Source: Evansella clarkii (GTDB lineage: Bacteria > Bacillota > Bacilli > Bacillales > Salisediminibacteriaceae). From it: a DNA stretch of 64,000 nt. The stretch is from assembly GCF_002019695.1 (NCBI RefSeq), contig NZ_KV917376.1, positions 361,519-425,518 on the forward strand. The letters run 5' to 3'. How positions within the stretch are numbered: position 1 is the stretch's first letter; each line of letters begins with the position of its first letter. Below, piece by piece: positions 1 through 8,211 of the stretch. A program made the position numbers and the translations under genes. The notes beneath the pieces are model-generated. The model ran no database searches, was not told where the DNA came from, and was given only the letters and a program-made list of their open reading frames with translations.

Positions 1-145
1 CGCTCCCAAGCCCATCGGCCATCGCACAGAGAAAATAGCCTTCTGTCCTTATAAGAAAAAACGCATCTCCTGAACACCAGTTACCCTTCTTAGCAACGTT
101 GTAAGTACTAACTTCAATTCCTTCCAGTTGCTGATGTTCAATCAT
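1..145 (-). CDS. rsbX: RsbX phosphatase, N-terminal part (cut by window edge)
   Basis: First 48 codons of a PP2C-type serine phosphatase, with the 3' end outside the window. RsbX removes phosphate from RsbS and RsbR and so resets the stressosome after stress. Visible support is the CAMADGLGSG motif, which matches the first metal-binding motif of PP2C enzymes and the start of B. subtilis RsbX. Position also supports it, as the last gene after sigB. The ATG directly follows the sigB TAA stop with no gap, and a GGAGTG ribosome site lies inside the end of sigB, so the two are probably translationally coupled. It would be co-transcribed from the SigB promoter before rsbV. The C-terminal half cannot be judged here. 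Confidence 0.9.
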   Translation of the reverse strand, partial: MIEHQQLEGIEVSTYNVAKKGNWCSGDAFFLIRTEGYFLCAMADGLGS

Positions 146-934
146 TTATAAGCACTCCGTGGGTTCGATTCTGATTGATTCTCTCAGCTTCTGAAGTGCC
201 CGCCTCTGAAGCCTGGACACATGCATCTGGGAAATCCCCAGCTCTTCGCCTGTTTCCTTCTGGCTCAGGTTTTCAAAATATGTGAGTTGCAGAATCTGCT
301 TCTCCCTGTCAGTCAGTACGGTGAAAGCTTTCTCTAACAGGAGCTGCTGGTCTGTCTTTTCATAGCCGTCTTCTGTAGTCCCGACCAGATCAAGCAGCGT
401 TACAGCACTTCCCTCATCATCCGCCTCTATAGACCGGTCTACAGAAAGTGCCTGATAGCTTTTGCCCATTTCCATTGTTTCCAGTACTTCTTCCTCCGAA
501 ACCTCAAGATAATCGGCAATTTCTTCTACCCTTGGAGAACGCTGAAGTTCTGTAGTAAGCTCTTCTACTGCGCTTTTTATCTTAGGGCCAAGTTCCTTAA
601 TCCTTCGGGGTACATGAACACTCCATGTTTTATCTCTGATAAATCTTTTGATTTCCCCGACGATAGTTGGAACGGCAAAGGATTCAAAGCTCCGGCCGAA
701 AGAGGGGTCAAAACGGCGAAAAGCTGCCAGAAGACCGATCATTCCAACTTGTATTAAGTCTTCGTCATGCCGCTGCCCTTTTGAGAACTTTCTTGCAAGA
801 GCATGAACAAGACTCTCAAATTCGAGAACAAGTTTTGTCTGAATTTCTTCGTCTTCTGTTTCCTGGAATTCTTTGATCCATTCCAGTACCTGCTCTTTAT
901 TGTTTTGGTGCTTCCGTTGAGATCCCGTTGCCAT
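146..934 (-). CDS. sigB: RNA polymerase general stress sigma factor SigB
   Basis: Sigma-70 family factor that directs the general stress regulon, 262 aa. Region 2 (about residues 53-110, with QVGMIGLLAAFRRFDP) and region 4 (about 205-252, helix-turn-helix around SQKETGEELGISQMHVSR) are intact. The ATG at 934 has a GAGGTGG site seven bases upstream. A further in-frame ATG at 949 would add five residues but overlaps that ribosome site. The start lies inside rsbW (38-bp overlap), as in B. subtilis, which couples synthesis of the sigma factor to its antagonist RsbW. In unstressed cells RsbW holds SigB inactive; dephosphorylated RsbV frees it. Confidence 0.96.
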   Translation of the reverse strand: MATGSQRKHQNNKEQVLEWIKEFQETEDEEIQTKLVLEFESLVHALARKFSKGQRHDEDLIQVGMIGLLAAFRRFDPSFGRSFESFAVPTIVGEIKRFIRDKTWSVHVPRRIKELGPKIKSAVEELTTELQRSPRVEEIADYLEVSEEEVLETMEMGKSYQALSVDRSIEADDEGSAVTLLDLVGTTEDGYEKTDQQLLLEKAFTVLTDREKQILQLTYFENLSQKETGEELGISQMHVSRLQRRALQKLRESIRIEPTECL

Positions 935-1388
935 TTTGTTCCACCTCATCTCTTTGAAGGAACTTTGTCATCACGATGACGACCCCTGAATCCCCACTGA
1001 TTTCTACCTTATCCATCAATGTCTCAATTAAAAAAAGACCAAGACCCCCTTCCCTCAGCTCCTCAATCGGCTGATCAGAAGTGACAGGTCCTTTTCCATC
1101 TTTCATTGTTTCTACATCCACACCGCCGCCTTTATCAGCTACCATTAGCTCAAGACGATCTTCATACACTCCGCATGAAATCATCATCAGCGGGTCATTT
1201 TCATTTTCCTCATAAGCATGGTTTACTACATTTGTACACGCCTCAGCAACGGCGATTTTTATATCCTCTATGTCATCGTAGCTATACCCTAAACGATTGG
1301 CAATACCGGAAACAGTCAAACGGACTACACCAACATATTCAGGTTTCGCCGGCACTTTCATTTCAATAAAATCTGCTGTCCGGGACAT
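897..1388 (-). CDS. rsbW: Anti-sigma-B factor and serine kinase RsbW
   Basis: GHKL-fold kinase, 163 aa, that binds SigB and phosphorylates the anti-anti-sigma factor RsbV. The ATP-binding boxes are visible: the N box AVAEACTNVVNHAYEE near residues 46-61, the G1 box DKGGGVD near 84, and a glycine-rich GLGLFLIETLMD near 115. The ATG follows the rsbV stop after one base and is preceded by GGGAGGAAG. The gene ends inside the start of sigB. Its length and place in the rsbV-rsbW-sigB-rsbX block match B. subtilis. Confidence 0.96.
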   Translation of the reverse strand: MSRTADFIEMKVPAKPEYVGVVRLTVSGIANRLGYSYDDIEDIKIAVAEACTNVVNHAYEENENDPLMMISCGVYEDRLELMVADKGGGVDVETMKDGKGPVTSDQPIEELREGGLGLFLIETLMDKVEISGDSGVVIVMTKFLQRDEVEQNGNGISTEAPKQ

Positions 1389-1389
1389 A

Positions 1390-1719
1390 TTACGCTTCCT
1401 CCCTCTGCTCCGTGTCTATCTCAATAACCTCGCTGAGGCCTGTGATTTCGAACAACCTTTTTACCCGGGCATTCGCCCCTCTGATTTTCAGTGTGCTCCC
1501 GGACTTGTCCGTGCACTTTAATGCTCCGATAAAAATCCCTAAACCAGTGCTGTCAATATAATTTACATTAGAAAGATCCACAGCGAGAGTTTTATTAGTC
1601 TCTTCTGCCAAGGGTATTAACTTTTCTTTAAGAGTGGAGGCAGTGTATACATCCACTTCTCCATTAAGATAAACTACCCTGGAATGTCCTTCTTCCTGTA
1701 CATCTACTTTTAAATTCAT
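1390..1719 (-). CDS. rsbV: Anti-anti-sigma factor RsbV
   Basis: Single STAS-domain protein, 109 aa. When unphosphorylated it binds RsbW and releases SigB. The conserved phospho-acceptor serine sits in the NYIDSTGLGIFIG motif. The start chosen is the ATG before NLKVDV, which aligns with B. subtilis RsbV; AGGAGG lies ten bases upstream. An in-frame start 24 bases earlier has no comparable ribosome site. rsbV is the first gene downstream of the SigB-type promoter at 1763-1788, so rsbVW-sigB-rsbX can be raised by SigB itself. Confidence 0.95.
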   Translation of the reverse strand: MNLKVDVQEEGHSRVVYLNGEVDVYTASTLKEKLIPLAEETNKTLAVDLSNVNYIDSTGLGIFIGALKCTDKSGSTLKIRGANARVKRLFEITGLSEVIEIDTEQREEA

Positions 1720-1762
1720 TAAATATTCGCCTCCTGCAAACAAATCAGTACGTTCTGTTTAA

Positions 1763-1788
1763 TTACCCCTTCTGGAGTGAGTTTAAAC
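1763..1788 (-). promoter_or_regulatory. SigB-type promoter for rsbV-rsbW-sigB-rsbX
   Basis: On the minus strand the sequence reads GTTTAA, 14 bases, then GGGTAA. This fits the Bacillus SigB consensus GTTTAA-N12-14-GGGTAT with one mismatch. The -35 box overlaps the rsbU stop codon and the start of rsbV lies about 44 bases downstream. B. subtilis has its autoregulatory SigB promoter in the same place. Confidence 0.85.
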
Positions 1789-2796
1789 ATTTCTCCGTAA
1801 AATTAAAAGTGTAAAATCATCCCTTAAATGGAAGTCCTGCATCTTTTCCAGTTCACGGAAAACCTGATTAACAATATCCTGCGCAGGCAGGTGTTTATAT
1901 TTTCTGATTAATTTGGTGATATCATCCCGTTCAATGAATTCGCCTTCTGTCCTTCCTTCTGTTACCCCGTCAGAAAGAAGCACAACGAAATCCCCCGGCT
2001 CTAAACTGAGGGAAAATTCTTCATAATGAACTTTAGGAGTAATACCAAGAACCAGACCTTTTGTTTCCAGTTCCTCAAATGTGTCCGTATCCGCATTATA
2101 AAAGAAACCAGGTTCGTGGCCGGCACTGGCATAATAAAAATTATGTTTCTTCGGATCATAGGAGCCATATACCATTGTGATAAACATATCGTCAGCGATA
2201 TTTCTTTCCACAACTCTGTTGAGGCTCTCAAGCAGAGCGGCAGGCTGCAGGCGCTGTTCCGGCAGGCTGTCCATCGCATACTTGATCATGGACATACACA
2301 TGGCCGCCGGAACACCTTTCCCGATTACATCTGCTACAGCAACTCCCATATTTCCGTTCTCATCCTGTATATAATGATAATAGTCCCCGCTCATTTTTCC
2401 CGAGGGAACACTTATCACTCCGAAATCCAGTGTTTTTAAATTAATTTCTTCATGAGGGAGAAGAGACTCCTGCATTTGCGCAGCAACGTTTAACTCAGAG
2501 TCAAGCTGCCGCTGGCGGTCACGAAGACTCATAAATTCCCGGTGGGCGAGACCATAACCGATCATAACTTCCAGCAGCAGTTCAAAGGAGTCAACCACTT
2601 CTTCAGGTAAGTCCTCTACCATTTCTTTGAAAACTGAAATATGCAGACTCACCATTTCTTCCGGCGACATATCCTTTTCCAGCATTTCCTTGCTAAGCTG
2701 CTGAGCGGAATATAAAACGTGCTCACTTTTATGCTGCAGGTAATCGTTTAACATTTCTTTGTATAACTGGTACATGGAAAGTTTCGTCTCCTCCAA
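1783..2796 (-). CDS. rsbU: Environmental-stress RsbV phosphatase RsbU
   Basis: PP2C-family phosphatase, 337 aa, that dephosphorylates RsbV when switched on by RsbT. The N-terminal ~85 residues correspond to the RsbT-binding domain. The PP2C domain follows, with VADVIGKGVPAA near residue 155 and SDGVTEGR further on. The start chosen is a TTG at 2796, because GGGAGGTG lies seven bases upstream and the resulting length fits B. subtilis RsbU (335). The longer reading from an ATG at 2823 runs through that ribosome site. The end of the gene contains the -35 box of the SigB promoter. Confidence 0.94.
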   Translation of the reverse strand: MEETKLSMYQLYKEMLNDYLQHKSEHVLYSAQQLSKEMLEKDMSPEEMVSLHISVFKEMVEDLPEEVVDSFELLLEVMIGYGLAHREFMSLRDRQRQLDSELNVAAQMQESLLPHEEINLKTLDFGVISVPSGKMSGDYYHYIQDENGNMGVAVADVIGKGVPAAMCMSMIKYAMDSLPEQRLQPAALLESLNRVVERNIADDMFITMVYGSYDPKKHNFYYASAGHEPGFFYNADTDTFEELETKGLVLGITPKVHYEEFSLSLEPGDFVVLLSDGVTEGRTEGEFIERDDITKLIRKYKHLPAQDIVNQVFRELEKMQDFHLRDDFTLLILRRNV

Positions 2797-2810
2797 ATAA
2801 TCACACCTCC

Positions 2811-3215
2811 CTATCGGAGCCACTTAACGGATGTAATCGTGGTGCCATTGTTTAATTCAGAATCAATTGTAAATTCATCCATTAACCGCTTAACGCCCGG
2901 AAGCCCTGCTCCCAGCCCGCCGGATGTTGTATACCCGTCTTCCATCACTTTCCGGATATCTTTAATGCCAGGTCCCTGGTCTTTTGCTACGATTTTAATT
3001 CCGCGTTTTCCTGAATTGACTACTTCCTCAATATATATTTGCCCTTTATTTGCATATAAATAAATATTCCTTGCAAGTTCTGAAATCGCAGTTGTGATTC
3101 TCGCTTGGTCCACGGAACCAAACCCGATCTCACGCGCGAGCTTCCGCCCTGCCTGCCTTGCAGCAACGATTCCCCACTCGCTGTGTATATCTACATGGGT
3201 TTGGACTTGCATCAT
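2811..3215 (-). CDS. rsbT: Serine/threonine kinase RsbT
   Basis: GHKL-fold switch kinase, 134 aa from the chosen start. It phosphorylates RsbS and RsbR, then leaves the stressosome to activate RsbU. The ATP-binding boxes are visible (SELARNIYLYA, KDQGPGI, GLGAGLPGVKRLMDEF). Three ATG codons stand in a row at the start. GGAGGG lies 3, 6 and 9 bases from them, so the second (3215) or third (3212) is most likely used. The first overlaps the rsbS stop as ATGA. Stop-start overlap suggests coupled synthesis with rsbS. Confidence 0.95.
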   Translation of the reverse strand: MMQVQTHVDIHSEWGIVAARQAGRKLAREIGFGSVDQARITTAISELARNIYLYANKGQIYIEEVVNSGKRGIKIVAKDQGPGIKDIRKVMEDGYTTSGGLGAGLPGVKRLMDEFTIDSELNNGTTITSVKWLR

Positions 3216-3571
3216 CAACCCTCCAATTCTAGCTGGAGTCTCTCCAACCCTTGCTCTAAATCCAACGCAGTAGGTACGCTGTCCAGTACAATTCCCATAT
3301 CGATCAGAGTAATTGCTACTGCTGGCTGTATGCCTGTCAAGACTACTTTAGCACCCATTAAATTCGACATATCTACCACATCACCTAATACTTTGGCGAT
3401 AAAAGAGTCTATCATCTCTACGGATGTGAGGTCGATGACAACTCCCCGCGAACCTTCTTCATGTATTTTTCCAAGTACATCTTCCTGGAACTGGAGGGCA
3501 GTCTGGTCGTCCAGTTCCACCTGGACTGAAATCAATAAATAGTCATGCAGCTTTAGTATAGGTATTCGCAA
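3215..3571 (-). CDS. rsbS: Stressosome scaffold protein RsbS
   Basis: Single STAS-domain protein, 118 aa, that holds RsbT inside the stressosome with RsbR. The phosphorylated serine lies in [14 protein letters not shown], almost identical to B. subtilis RsbS. The start is a TTG with GGAGG nine bases upstream; the following residues RIPILKL match the known N-terminus. It lies 15 bases after rsbR. Confidence 0.95.
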   Translation of the reverse strand: MRIPILKLHDYLLISVQVELDDQTALQFQEDVLGKIHEEGSRGVVIDLTSVEMIDSFIAKVLGDVVDMSNLMGAKVVLTGIQPAVAITLIDMGIVLDSVPTALDLEQGLERLQLELEG

Positions 3572-3586
3572 AACCCACTACCTCCT

Positions 3587-4420
3587 TTAATCCTCTAAGT
3601 CCACGATCTCCCGTTTAGTCAGTTCAAGTGCTGATTCCATCCCTTTCTTAAGCGAGCTTTTCGTAGGGAAATTACTCAGATCTATTCCCAAGTTAACGAT
3701 CGTCTGTGCAATTTCAGGCCTGATTCCCACCAGTATGCACTGTGCGCCGACAAGCCTTACTGCTTCAGATGCCTGTATAATATGATGGGCTACCATTGTA
3801 TCAACCACAGGTACTCCTGTAATATCGATGAGCACAACCTGAGCCCGGTGTTCAATTACTCCTTCAAGAAGATTCTCCATGATAAGCTTTGCCCTCTCGG
3901 TATCAATAGTCCCTACTAATGGCATTACACTTATCTTATCAAACACAGGAATGAGCGGGGCAGACAGTTCTTTCAATGCCATTTTCTGAAGAAAAACCGT
4001 GTTTTCCCAGGAGCCTGAATACTCATTTACAAGAACATTTACTATCCTGTCAATCCAGTCTTCAATTTCTTTGTATACCTCGATACTGTAGCTGTTATCC
4101 CCGGCCTCTTCCTGCTTAGACAGAGTATCTACAGTAATTTTCCTGAACTCCTGGAGACCCCGTGTTATGTAATTCAACGGCCATCCAAGCTGAATCAGCC
4201 TTTCTGTGAACAGCACCAGGCCTTCATCCACATTTTCCTGATGGCCATTCTGTACTGTTGTGAAAAGTTTATCCACAAATTCACGGTTTGTGTTCTCATA
4301 AGTGGTGTCTGTAATACTTTGCAGCTGATTATCATTTTTAAATTTCGCAATCTCAGACAGCCATTTGTCAATAATCGTTTCCTTATTTTCAAGGATAGTA
4401 TTGCGTATCGCTGAGTTCAT
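3587..4420 (-). CDS. rsbR: Stressosome sensor protein RsbR
   Basis: 277-aa stressosome co-antagonist with an N-terminal non-haem globin-like sensor domain (about 1-140) and a C-terminal STAS domain. Both RsbT-phosphorylated threonines of RsbRA seem present: one in VGTIDTERAK and one in LIDITGVPVVDT. The ATG at 4420 is preceded by GGGGGA nine bases upstream; an adjacent TTG would add one residue. It is the first gene of the operon. Only one RsbR paralogue is seen here; others could lie elsewhere in the genome. Confidence 0.94.
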   Translation of the reverse strand: MNSAIRNTILENKETIIDKWLSEIAKFKNDNQLQSITDTTYENTNREFVDKLFTTVQNGHQENVDEGLVLFTERLIQLGWPLNYITRGLQEFRKITVDTLSKQEEAGDNSYSIEVYKEIEDWIDRIVNVLVNEYSGSWENTVFLQKMALKELSAPLIPVFDKISVMPLVGTIDTERAKLIMENLLEGVIEHRAQVVLIDITGVPVVDTMVAHHIIQASEAVRLVGAQCILVGIRPEIAQTIVNLGIDLSNFPTKSSLKKGMESALELTKREIVDLED

Positions 4421-4456
4421 CAATCCGTTCCCCCAATTTAAAACAATATTAATCTT

Positions 4457-4485
4457 ATTATTTCACTGATTTCTGTTTAATGCAA
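4457..4485 (-). promoter_or_regulatory. Probable SigA promoter of the rsbR-sigB operon
   Basis: Minus strand reads TTGCAT, 17 bases, AATAAT, about 40 bases upstream of the rsbR start codon. It matches the position of the SigA promoter that gives basal expression of all eight rsb/sigB genes in B. subtilis. The -10 box is imperfect. Confidence 0.55.
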
Positions 4486-4580
4486 TCAATGTGTTAAATT
4501 ACGTAAATGATTCTTTTAAAATACCCCGATTTATGTTAAATATAATGTTTTATTATGTCCCAGGGTAAGGCTTATAAGAA

Positions 4581-4605
4581 AAAAAGGAAGAGGATGTCCT
4601 CTTCC
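4581..4605 (-). terminator. Rho-independent terminator after the alcohol dehydrogenase
   Basis: Perfect 8-bp stem (GGAAGAGG / CCTCTTCC) with a 4-base loop. On the minus strand it is followed by seven T residues, so it ends transcripts coming from the dehydrogenase gene and insulates rsbR. Confidence 0.85.
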
Positions 4606-4624
4606 TTTTCCTCAGGCTTTTGTT

Positions 4625-4782
4625 TATCCCGATGTAACCTTCCGTAAAACTCCCTCCTCAAAACAGGAGTGGAAGCGAAGATGTTCTTTATGCGTGAGAT
4701 AACGGACGCTAACATCCCGATTGGTTCACTAACAATCAGTGGGGGATGAATAAAACCCCCACTGATTGAAGGTTCACTTTAT
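4625..4782 (-). repeat. Dispersed two-hairpin element, copy 1
   Basis: About 155 bp and inverted relative to the copies at 17463-17617 and 55561-55716. One end has a perfect hairpin (CAATCAGTGGGGG arm, mirrored). The rest folds as a longer imperfect hairpin in which GATGT, CGTCCGT-like and CTCC blocks pair across the element. The hairpin end abuts and includes the stop codon of the alcohol dehydrogenase, so the gene's last bases (GTTCACTTTA side) come from the element. No reading frame is present. It may be a non-autonomous mobile element or a structured RNA. Confidence 0.8.
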
Positions 4783-5909
4783 GGTTTTAGTATCGCTTTT
4801 ATATTACCGTCAGATTTTTCATCAAAAATCTTATATGCTTCCGGTGCTTCGTCAAGGCTCATTCTGTGAGTAATAATGTCAGTTGGATCAAACTCCCTGT
4901 TTTCAACCATGTCATACAGCTTTGGCATGAGGTGTATTACTGGAGCCTGCCCCATTTTCAGCTGTACGTTTCTGGAAAAGAAATCCCCGAGAGGGAACAG
5001 ATTCGCGGGAGCACCGTAAACACCTGTAAGCTGTACCGTTCCGAATTTCCTTACTGCCTCAGCAGCCATAATTATCGGATCGATCGTCCCTTTCTGGCCA
5101 AAGATATCTTTCACCTTTTCCTTCGGAGGAACTTTTCCGTCCATACCTACACAGTCTATTACTACATCCGCTCCGCCTTCTGTGGATTCATGGAGCATTT
5201 TACCGAGTTCATCTTCTTCTTCAAAATTATAAATCTCGACATTATTAGTTTTCTTAGCGTGATCCAGTCTGTGCGGTACGTGATCTACTGTAATTACCCT
5301 TTTGGCGCCTTTCAGCCATGCGAACTTCTGGACCATTAATCCGATTGGGCCTGAGCCAAGAACGAGTACTGTATCTCCTTTTTTCACACCGCTGTGTTCA
5401 ACACTCCAGTATGCTGTAGGGATTACATCCGAGAGGAACAGTACACTTTCGTCATCGAGCTCACTGCTCTCCGGAACTACGAAAGCCATGAAATCAGCGT
5501 ATGGAACTCTTAAGAACTCTGCCTGTCCTCCCGGGTAGTTCCCAAACTGCTTCGAATAGCCGAAAAGCCCGCCAGTATCAGCATGAGGATTGGAGTTATC
5601 GCACTGGCTTTCCATCTGGTTATTACAAAAGAAACACTGGCCGCAGCTTACATTAAAAGGAATAACTACTCTGTCGCCTTTTTTGACATTTTTTACATTT
5701 GAGCCTACTTCCTCAACTATTCCCATTGGTTCGTGGCCTATGATGTAATCTTCGTCAAGCGGAATCGTCTTTTTATAAAGATGCAGGTCTGACCCGCAAA
5801 TGCCGGTAGCAGTAATCCGGACAATCATATCATCTCCGGTCTCTATCTTCGGATCATCCATATTCTTAACTTCCAGCTTTTCTTTCCCCTGGTATGTCAA
5901 AGCCTTCAT
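4779..5909 (-). CDS. Zinc-dependent alcohol/formaldehyde dehydrogenase-like protein
   Basis: Medium-chain dehydrogenase, 376 aa, expected to oxidise an alcohol or adduct with NAD. Catalytic-zinc residues are in TGICGSDLHLY and GHEPMGIVEEVG. The structural zinc loop has four cysteines (CGQCFFCNNQMESQC). The nucleotide fold shows VLGSGPIGLM. Insertions after GYSKQFGNYPGGQAEF resemble the glutathione-independent formaldehyde dehydrogenase branch, such as B. subtilis AdhB/YycR; the exact substrate cannot be read from sequence. The ATG has an AAAGGAG site. Single gene with its own terminator at 4581-4605. A GTTTGA-N13-GGTTAA stretch about 50 bases upstream is a weak match to a SigB promoter. Confidence 0.85.
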   Translation of the reverse strand: MKALTYQGKEKLEVKNMDDPKIETGDDMIVRITATGICGSDLHLYKKTIPLDEDYIIGHEPMGIVEEVGSNVKNVKKGDRVVIPFNVSCGQCFFCNNQMESQCDNSNPHADTGGLFGYSKQFGNYPGGQAEFLRVPYADFMAFVVPESSELDDESVLFLSDVIPTAYWSVEHSGVKKGDTVLVLGSGPIGLMVQKFAWLKGAKRVITVDHVPHRLDHAKKTNNVEIYNFEEEDELGKMLHESTEGGADVVIDCVGMDGKVPPKEKVKDIFGQKGTIDPIIMAAEAVRKFGTVQLTGVYGAPANLFPLGDFFSRNVQLKMGQAPVIHLMPKLYDMVENREFDPTDIITHRMSLDEAPEAYKIFDEKSDGNIKAILKP

Positions 5910-6032
5910 CTAAACACTCCTTTCCATTAGTTATATGCCTCATTAACCAATTTGCCGGCTTTCAAACCTGAAATGTGTTTATACAGAAGGGTTTAACAGC
6001 TTCCTCCACAAGGGAAAGGTAAATAGTAAAAT

Positions 6033-6060
6033 AAAAAAAGCTGCTAGTATATAGCAACTT
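6033..6060 (-). terminator. Terminator after mazF
   Basis: Stem GCTGCTA / TAGCAAC (one G-T pair), 5-base loop, then a T-rich run on the minus strand. It lies 14 bases after the mazF stop. Confidence 0.75.
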
Positions 6061-6074
6061 TTAGTCAGACTCCT

Positions 6075-6425
6075 CTAAAAATCAATTAAACCTAAACTGA
6101 TCATTAAAGCATCATTTACTCTTGTCATCATATCGTCATCTAAATGTGTAATCTTATCTGTGAGACGCTGTTTATCGATCGTCCGCACCTGTTCGAGCAA
6201 AATCACAGAATCGCGATCAAACCCATACCGCTTAGCATTAATCTCAACATGCGTCGGGAGCTTCGCTTTCTGGATCTGGGCTGTTATTGCAGCCACAATG
6301 ACCGTTGGGCTGAAACGATTACCGATATCGTTCTGTATGATTAATACTGGCCGGATCCCGCCCTGCTCAGATCCGACAACGGGTGAAAGGTCCGCGAAAT
6401 AAACGTCACCGCGTTTTACAATCAA
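6075..6425 (-). CDS. ndoA: MazF-type endoribonuclease toxin (NdoA/EndoA)
   Basis: 116-aa mRNA interferase; the B. subtilis homologue cuts RNA at UACAU sites. The sequence is close to EndoA throughout ([20 protein letters not shown] at the start, [11 protein letters not shown] in the middle). The catalytic Arg lies in GGIRPVL and the Thr in ITAQIQKAK. The start is a TTG with GTGGGGTG seven bases upstream, which gives exactly the B. subtilis length. The track to an upstream GTG-like start would add five unsupported residues. It follows its antitoxin gene by four bases and sits directly upstream of the dehydrogenase and rsb operon, as in other Bacillus genomes apart from the inserted dehydrogenase. 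Confidence 0.95.
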   Translation of the reverse strand: MIVKRGDVYFADLSPVVGSEQGGIRPVLIIQNDIGNRFSPTVIVAAITAQIQKAKLPTHVEINAKRYGFDRDSVILLEQVRTIDKQRLTDKITHLDDDMMTRVNDALMISLGLIDF

Positions 6426-6429
6426 TAAC

Positions 6430-6708
6430 TTACACCCCACTAACTAAGCGATCCAACGTGTTCTCGGCTTCCTCCTCAGCTAGAAAGGCTTCCGTCGCAA
6501 TGTTCAAATTGATTTTTGCCATCTCCATGTAGCCCTGTTGCATCGTTTCACGAATTTGTTGTTTCTTCTGCTCTTTCAAGTACATCTTAGTTGCCTGGTG
6601 AATTACTTCGTTCCGATTAATGTTTTGTTGTTCTAACAAACCATCTAATTCGTTTACCAAATGTTGTGGTAAGCTCACCATTATTTTTTTTGTGTTCTCT
6701 TCAGACAC
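6430..6708 (-). CDS. ndoAI: MazE-type antitoxin (NdoAI/EndoAI)
   Basis: 92-aa ribbon-helix-helix antitoxin that inhibits NdoA. The N-terminal segment [19 protein letters not shown] is the DNA-binding RHH part. The C-terminal [16 protein letters not shown] segment matches B. subtilis NdoAI and binds the toxin. The start is GTG at 6708 with GGAGGTG six bases upstream; a GTG nine bases earlier is part of that ribosome site. A SigA promoter at 6762-6790 precedes it. Confidence 0.93.
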   Translation of the reverse strand: MSEENTKKIMVSLPQHLVNELDGLLEQQNINRNEVIHQATKMYLKEQKKQQIRETMQQGYMEMAKINLNIATEAFLAEEEAENTLDRLVSGV

Positions 6709-6761
6709 AAAAAACACCTCCAGCGCAGCATCATCAACCGTTTTTTTAATAATCCTTCTTA

Positions 6762-6790
6762 ATCATAACACCAGTTTACACTGATTGCAA
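6762..6790 (-). promoter_or_regulatory. SigA promoter of mazEF
   Basis: Minus strand reads TTGCAA, 17 bases, TATGAT, with the -10 box about 54 bases upstream of the antitoxin GTG. Spacing is ideal and both boxes have one mismatch to consensus. Confidence 0.7.
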
Positions 6791-6962
6791 AGCGTCATTT
6801 GTTAATCCCTTTTAATTTTTTCGCCAAAAACCTCAGAAATCCTCTTTATTTTTTAAAAAAATTAATAAATTTATCAGCCCCAGTCCTCTCACTGCAGCAA
6901 GGCTCCCCATCCAAAGGACTGCATGGGGAAAGCATAATGACAGAACTGCCGGTTATCTGTAT

Positions 6963-8129
6963 CTAGACTTTTATAACCCGTTTTACTTCAGCATCTTTCA
7001 TAATGACTCTCGGTACACGGGAAGTTATCATGCATGGGATTTCATAGTTAATCGTCTCAAGTCTGGCAGCGACCTCGCTTACCGGGATATATTCATGCCC
7101 CTGGTGTCCAATAAGAGTAACCTTAGTCCCGGTTTCCACAGGAGCTTTTAGTGAAACCATCATCTGATCCATGCATATTCTTCCTATAAGAGGCAACCTT
7201 TCTCCGTTTACAAGAACCTCCCCCGGGCTGTTTTTGCGAATCCATCCATCAGCATATCCTATCGGAATCGTCCCTACAATTTCGTCTTTCTTTGTTTTAT
7301 AGGTTGCGCCGTAGCTGATCCCCTCCCCTTCCGGAAGCTGTTTAACGTGAGTTATGCTGCTATGGAGGGAAAACGCTTCCTCCAGTTTAAAAGGAAGAAT
7401 AGGGGTTATTTCCTCTGATGGTGAGAGCCCGTACATGGAAATACCAAAACGCACCATATTGAAGCAACGGTCTGCAAAACGAAGAGCAGTTGCACTGTTT
7501 CCGCAATGTTTTACAGGAATTTCACTGCCCGACTCCTTTTCTAAGAAACTGAGCATCTCCTCAAATCTTCTGTGTTGCTGCTGAAAATACTCTGAATCTG
7601 TCTCGTCTGCGGTTGCAAAATGAGTATAGATTCCTTCTATATAAAAATTATCATACTTTTCCAGACTGTTTATTAAAGCTTTTCCTTCTTCCTGGGTCCT
7701 TATACCAAGCCTTCCCATTCCTGTATCAACTTTAATATGGCATTTGAGCTGACCGGTCCGGTCTTTCAGGCAGCTGGCCGCTTTTTCCACCCATTCTTTC
7801 TGGAAGACGGTCAGAGTAATATCCCTTTCTGCCGCAAGAGCTGCGTATTCAGGCTTTACATATCCCATTACAAGCAGTGGAGCATTAATACCTTTATCCC
7901 TCAGTTCCAACGCCTCATCAAGAATTGCAACACCAAGGGAACCAGCTCCTGCTTCCAGGGCTGTTTTCGCCACGTCTTCAGCCCCATGCCCATATCCATT
8001 TGCTTTCACTATCGCCATTATATTTACTTCATCTGGCAAGTGTTTTTTTAGGTTAACTACATTATTTTCAATCGCATTTAAATTAACTTCTGCCCAGGTA
8101 TCCCTGTAAAACCCAAGGGATTCTTTCAT
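6963..8129 (-). CDS. alr: Alanine racemase
   Basis: PLP-dependent racemase, 388 aa, that makes D-alanine for peptidoglycan. The PLP lysine is in MAIVKANGYGHG (near residue 40) and the catalytic tyrosine in ISYGATYKT. DQMMVSL and IGRICMDQ blocks are typical. The start is the ATG before KESLGFYRDTW, with GGAGGGG seven bases upstream and a length equal to B. subtilis Alr. An open frame extends 80 codons further but runs through the tandem repeat array and is not coding. A SigA promoter at 8175-8203 fits this start. Confidence 0.95.
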   Translation of the reverse strand: MKESLGFYRDTWAEVNLNAIENNVVNLKKHLPDEVNIMAIVKANGYGHGAEDVAKTALEAGAGSLGVAILDEALELRDKGINAPLLVMGYVKPEYAALAAERDITLTVFQKEWVEKAASCLKDRTGQLKCHIKVDTGMGRLGIRTQEEGKALINSLEKYDNFYIEGIYTHFATADETDSEYFQQQHRRFEEMLSFLEKESGSEIPVKHCGNSATALRFADRCFNMVRFGISMYGLSPSEEITPILPFKLEEAFSLHSSITHVKQLPEGEGISYGATYKTKKDEIVGTIPIGYADGWIRKNSPGEVLVNGERLPLIGRICMDQMMVSLKAPVETGTKVTLIGHQGHEYIPVSEVAARLETINYEIPCMITSRVPRVIMKDAEVKRVIKV

Positions 8130-8174
8130 GTTGTGCCCCTCCGTCTCTGTCTGTTCCATTTTTGCGCTGTTATT

Positions 8175-8203
8175 ATTATCAGTTGGATTTATTGTTATGT
8201 CAA
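8175..8203 (-). promoter_or_regulatory. SigA promoter of alr
   Basis: Minus strand reads TTGACA, 17 bases, GATAAT: a consensus -35 box and a near-consensus -10. It lies between the 52-bp repeat array and the alr ribosome site. alr is therefore transcribed on its own, after the ydcC terminator. Confidence 0.85.
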
Positions 8204-8211
8204 TTGGCGAG

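Noticed and set aside
5910..5990. SigB promoter before the alcohol dehydrogenase
   Set aside because: GTTTGA-N13-GGTTAA has several mismatches in both boxes; kept only as a remark in the gene entry.
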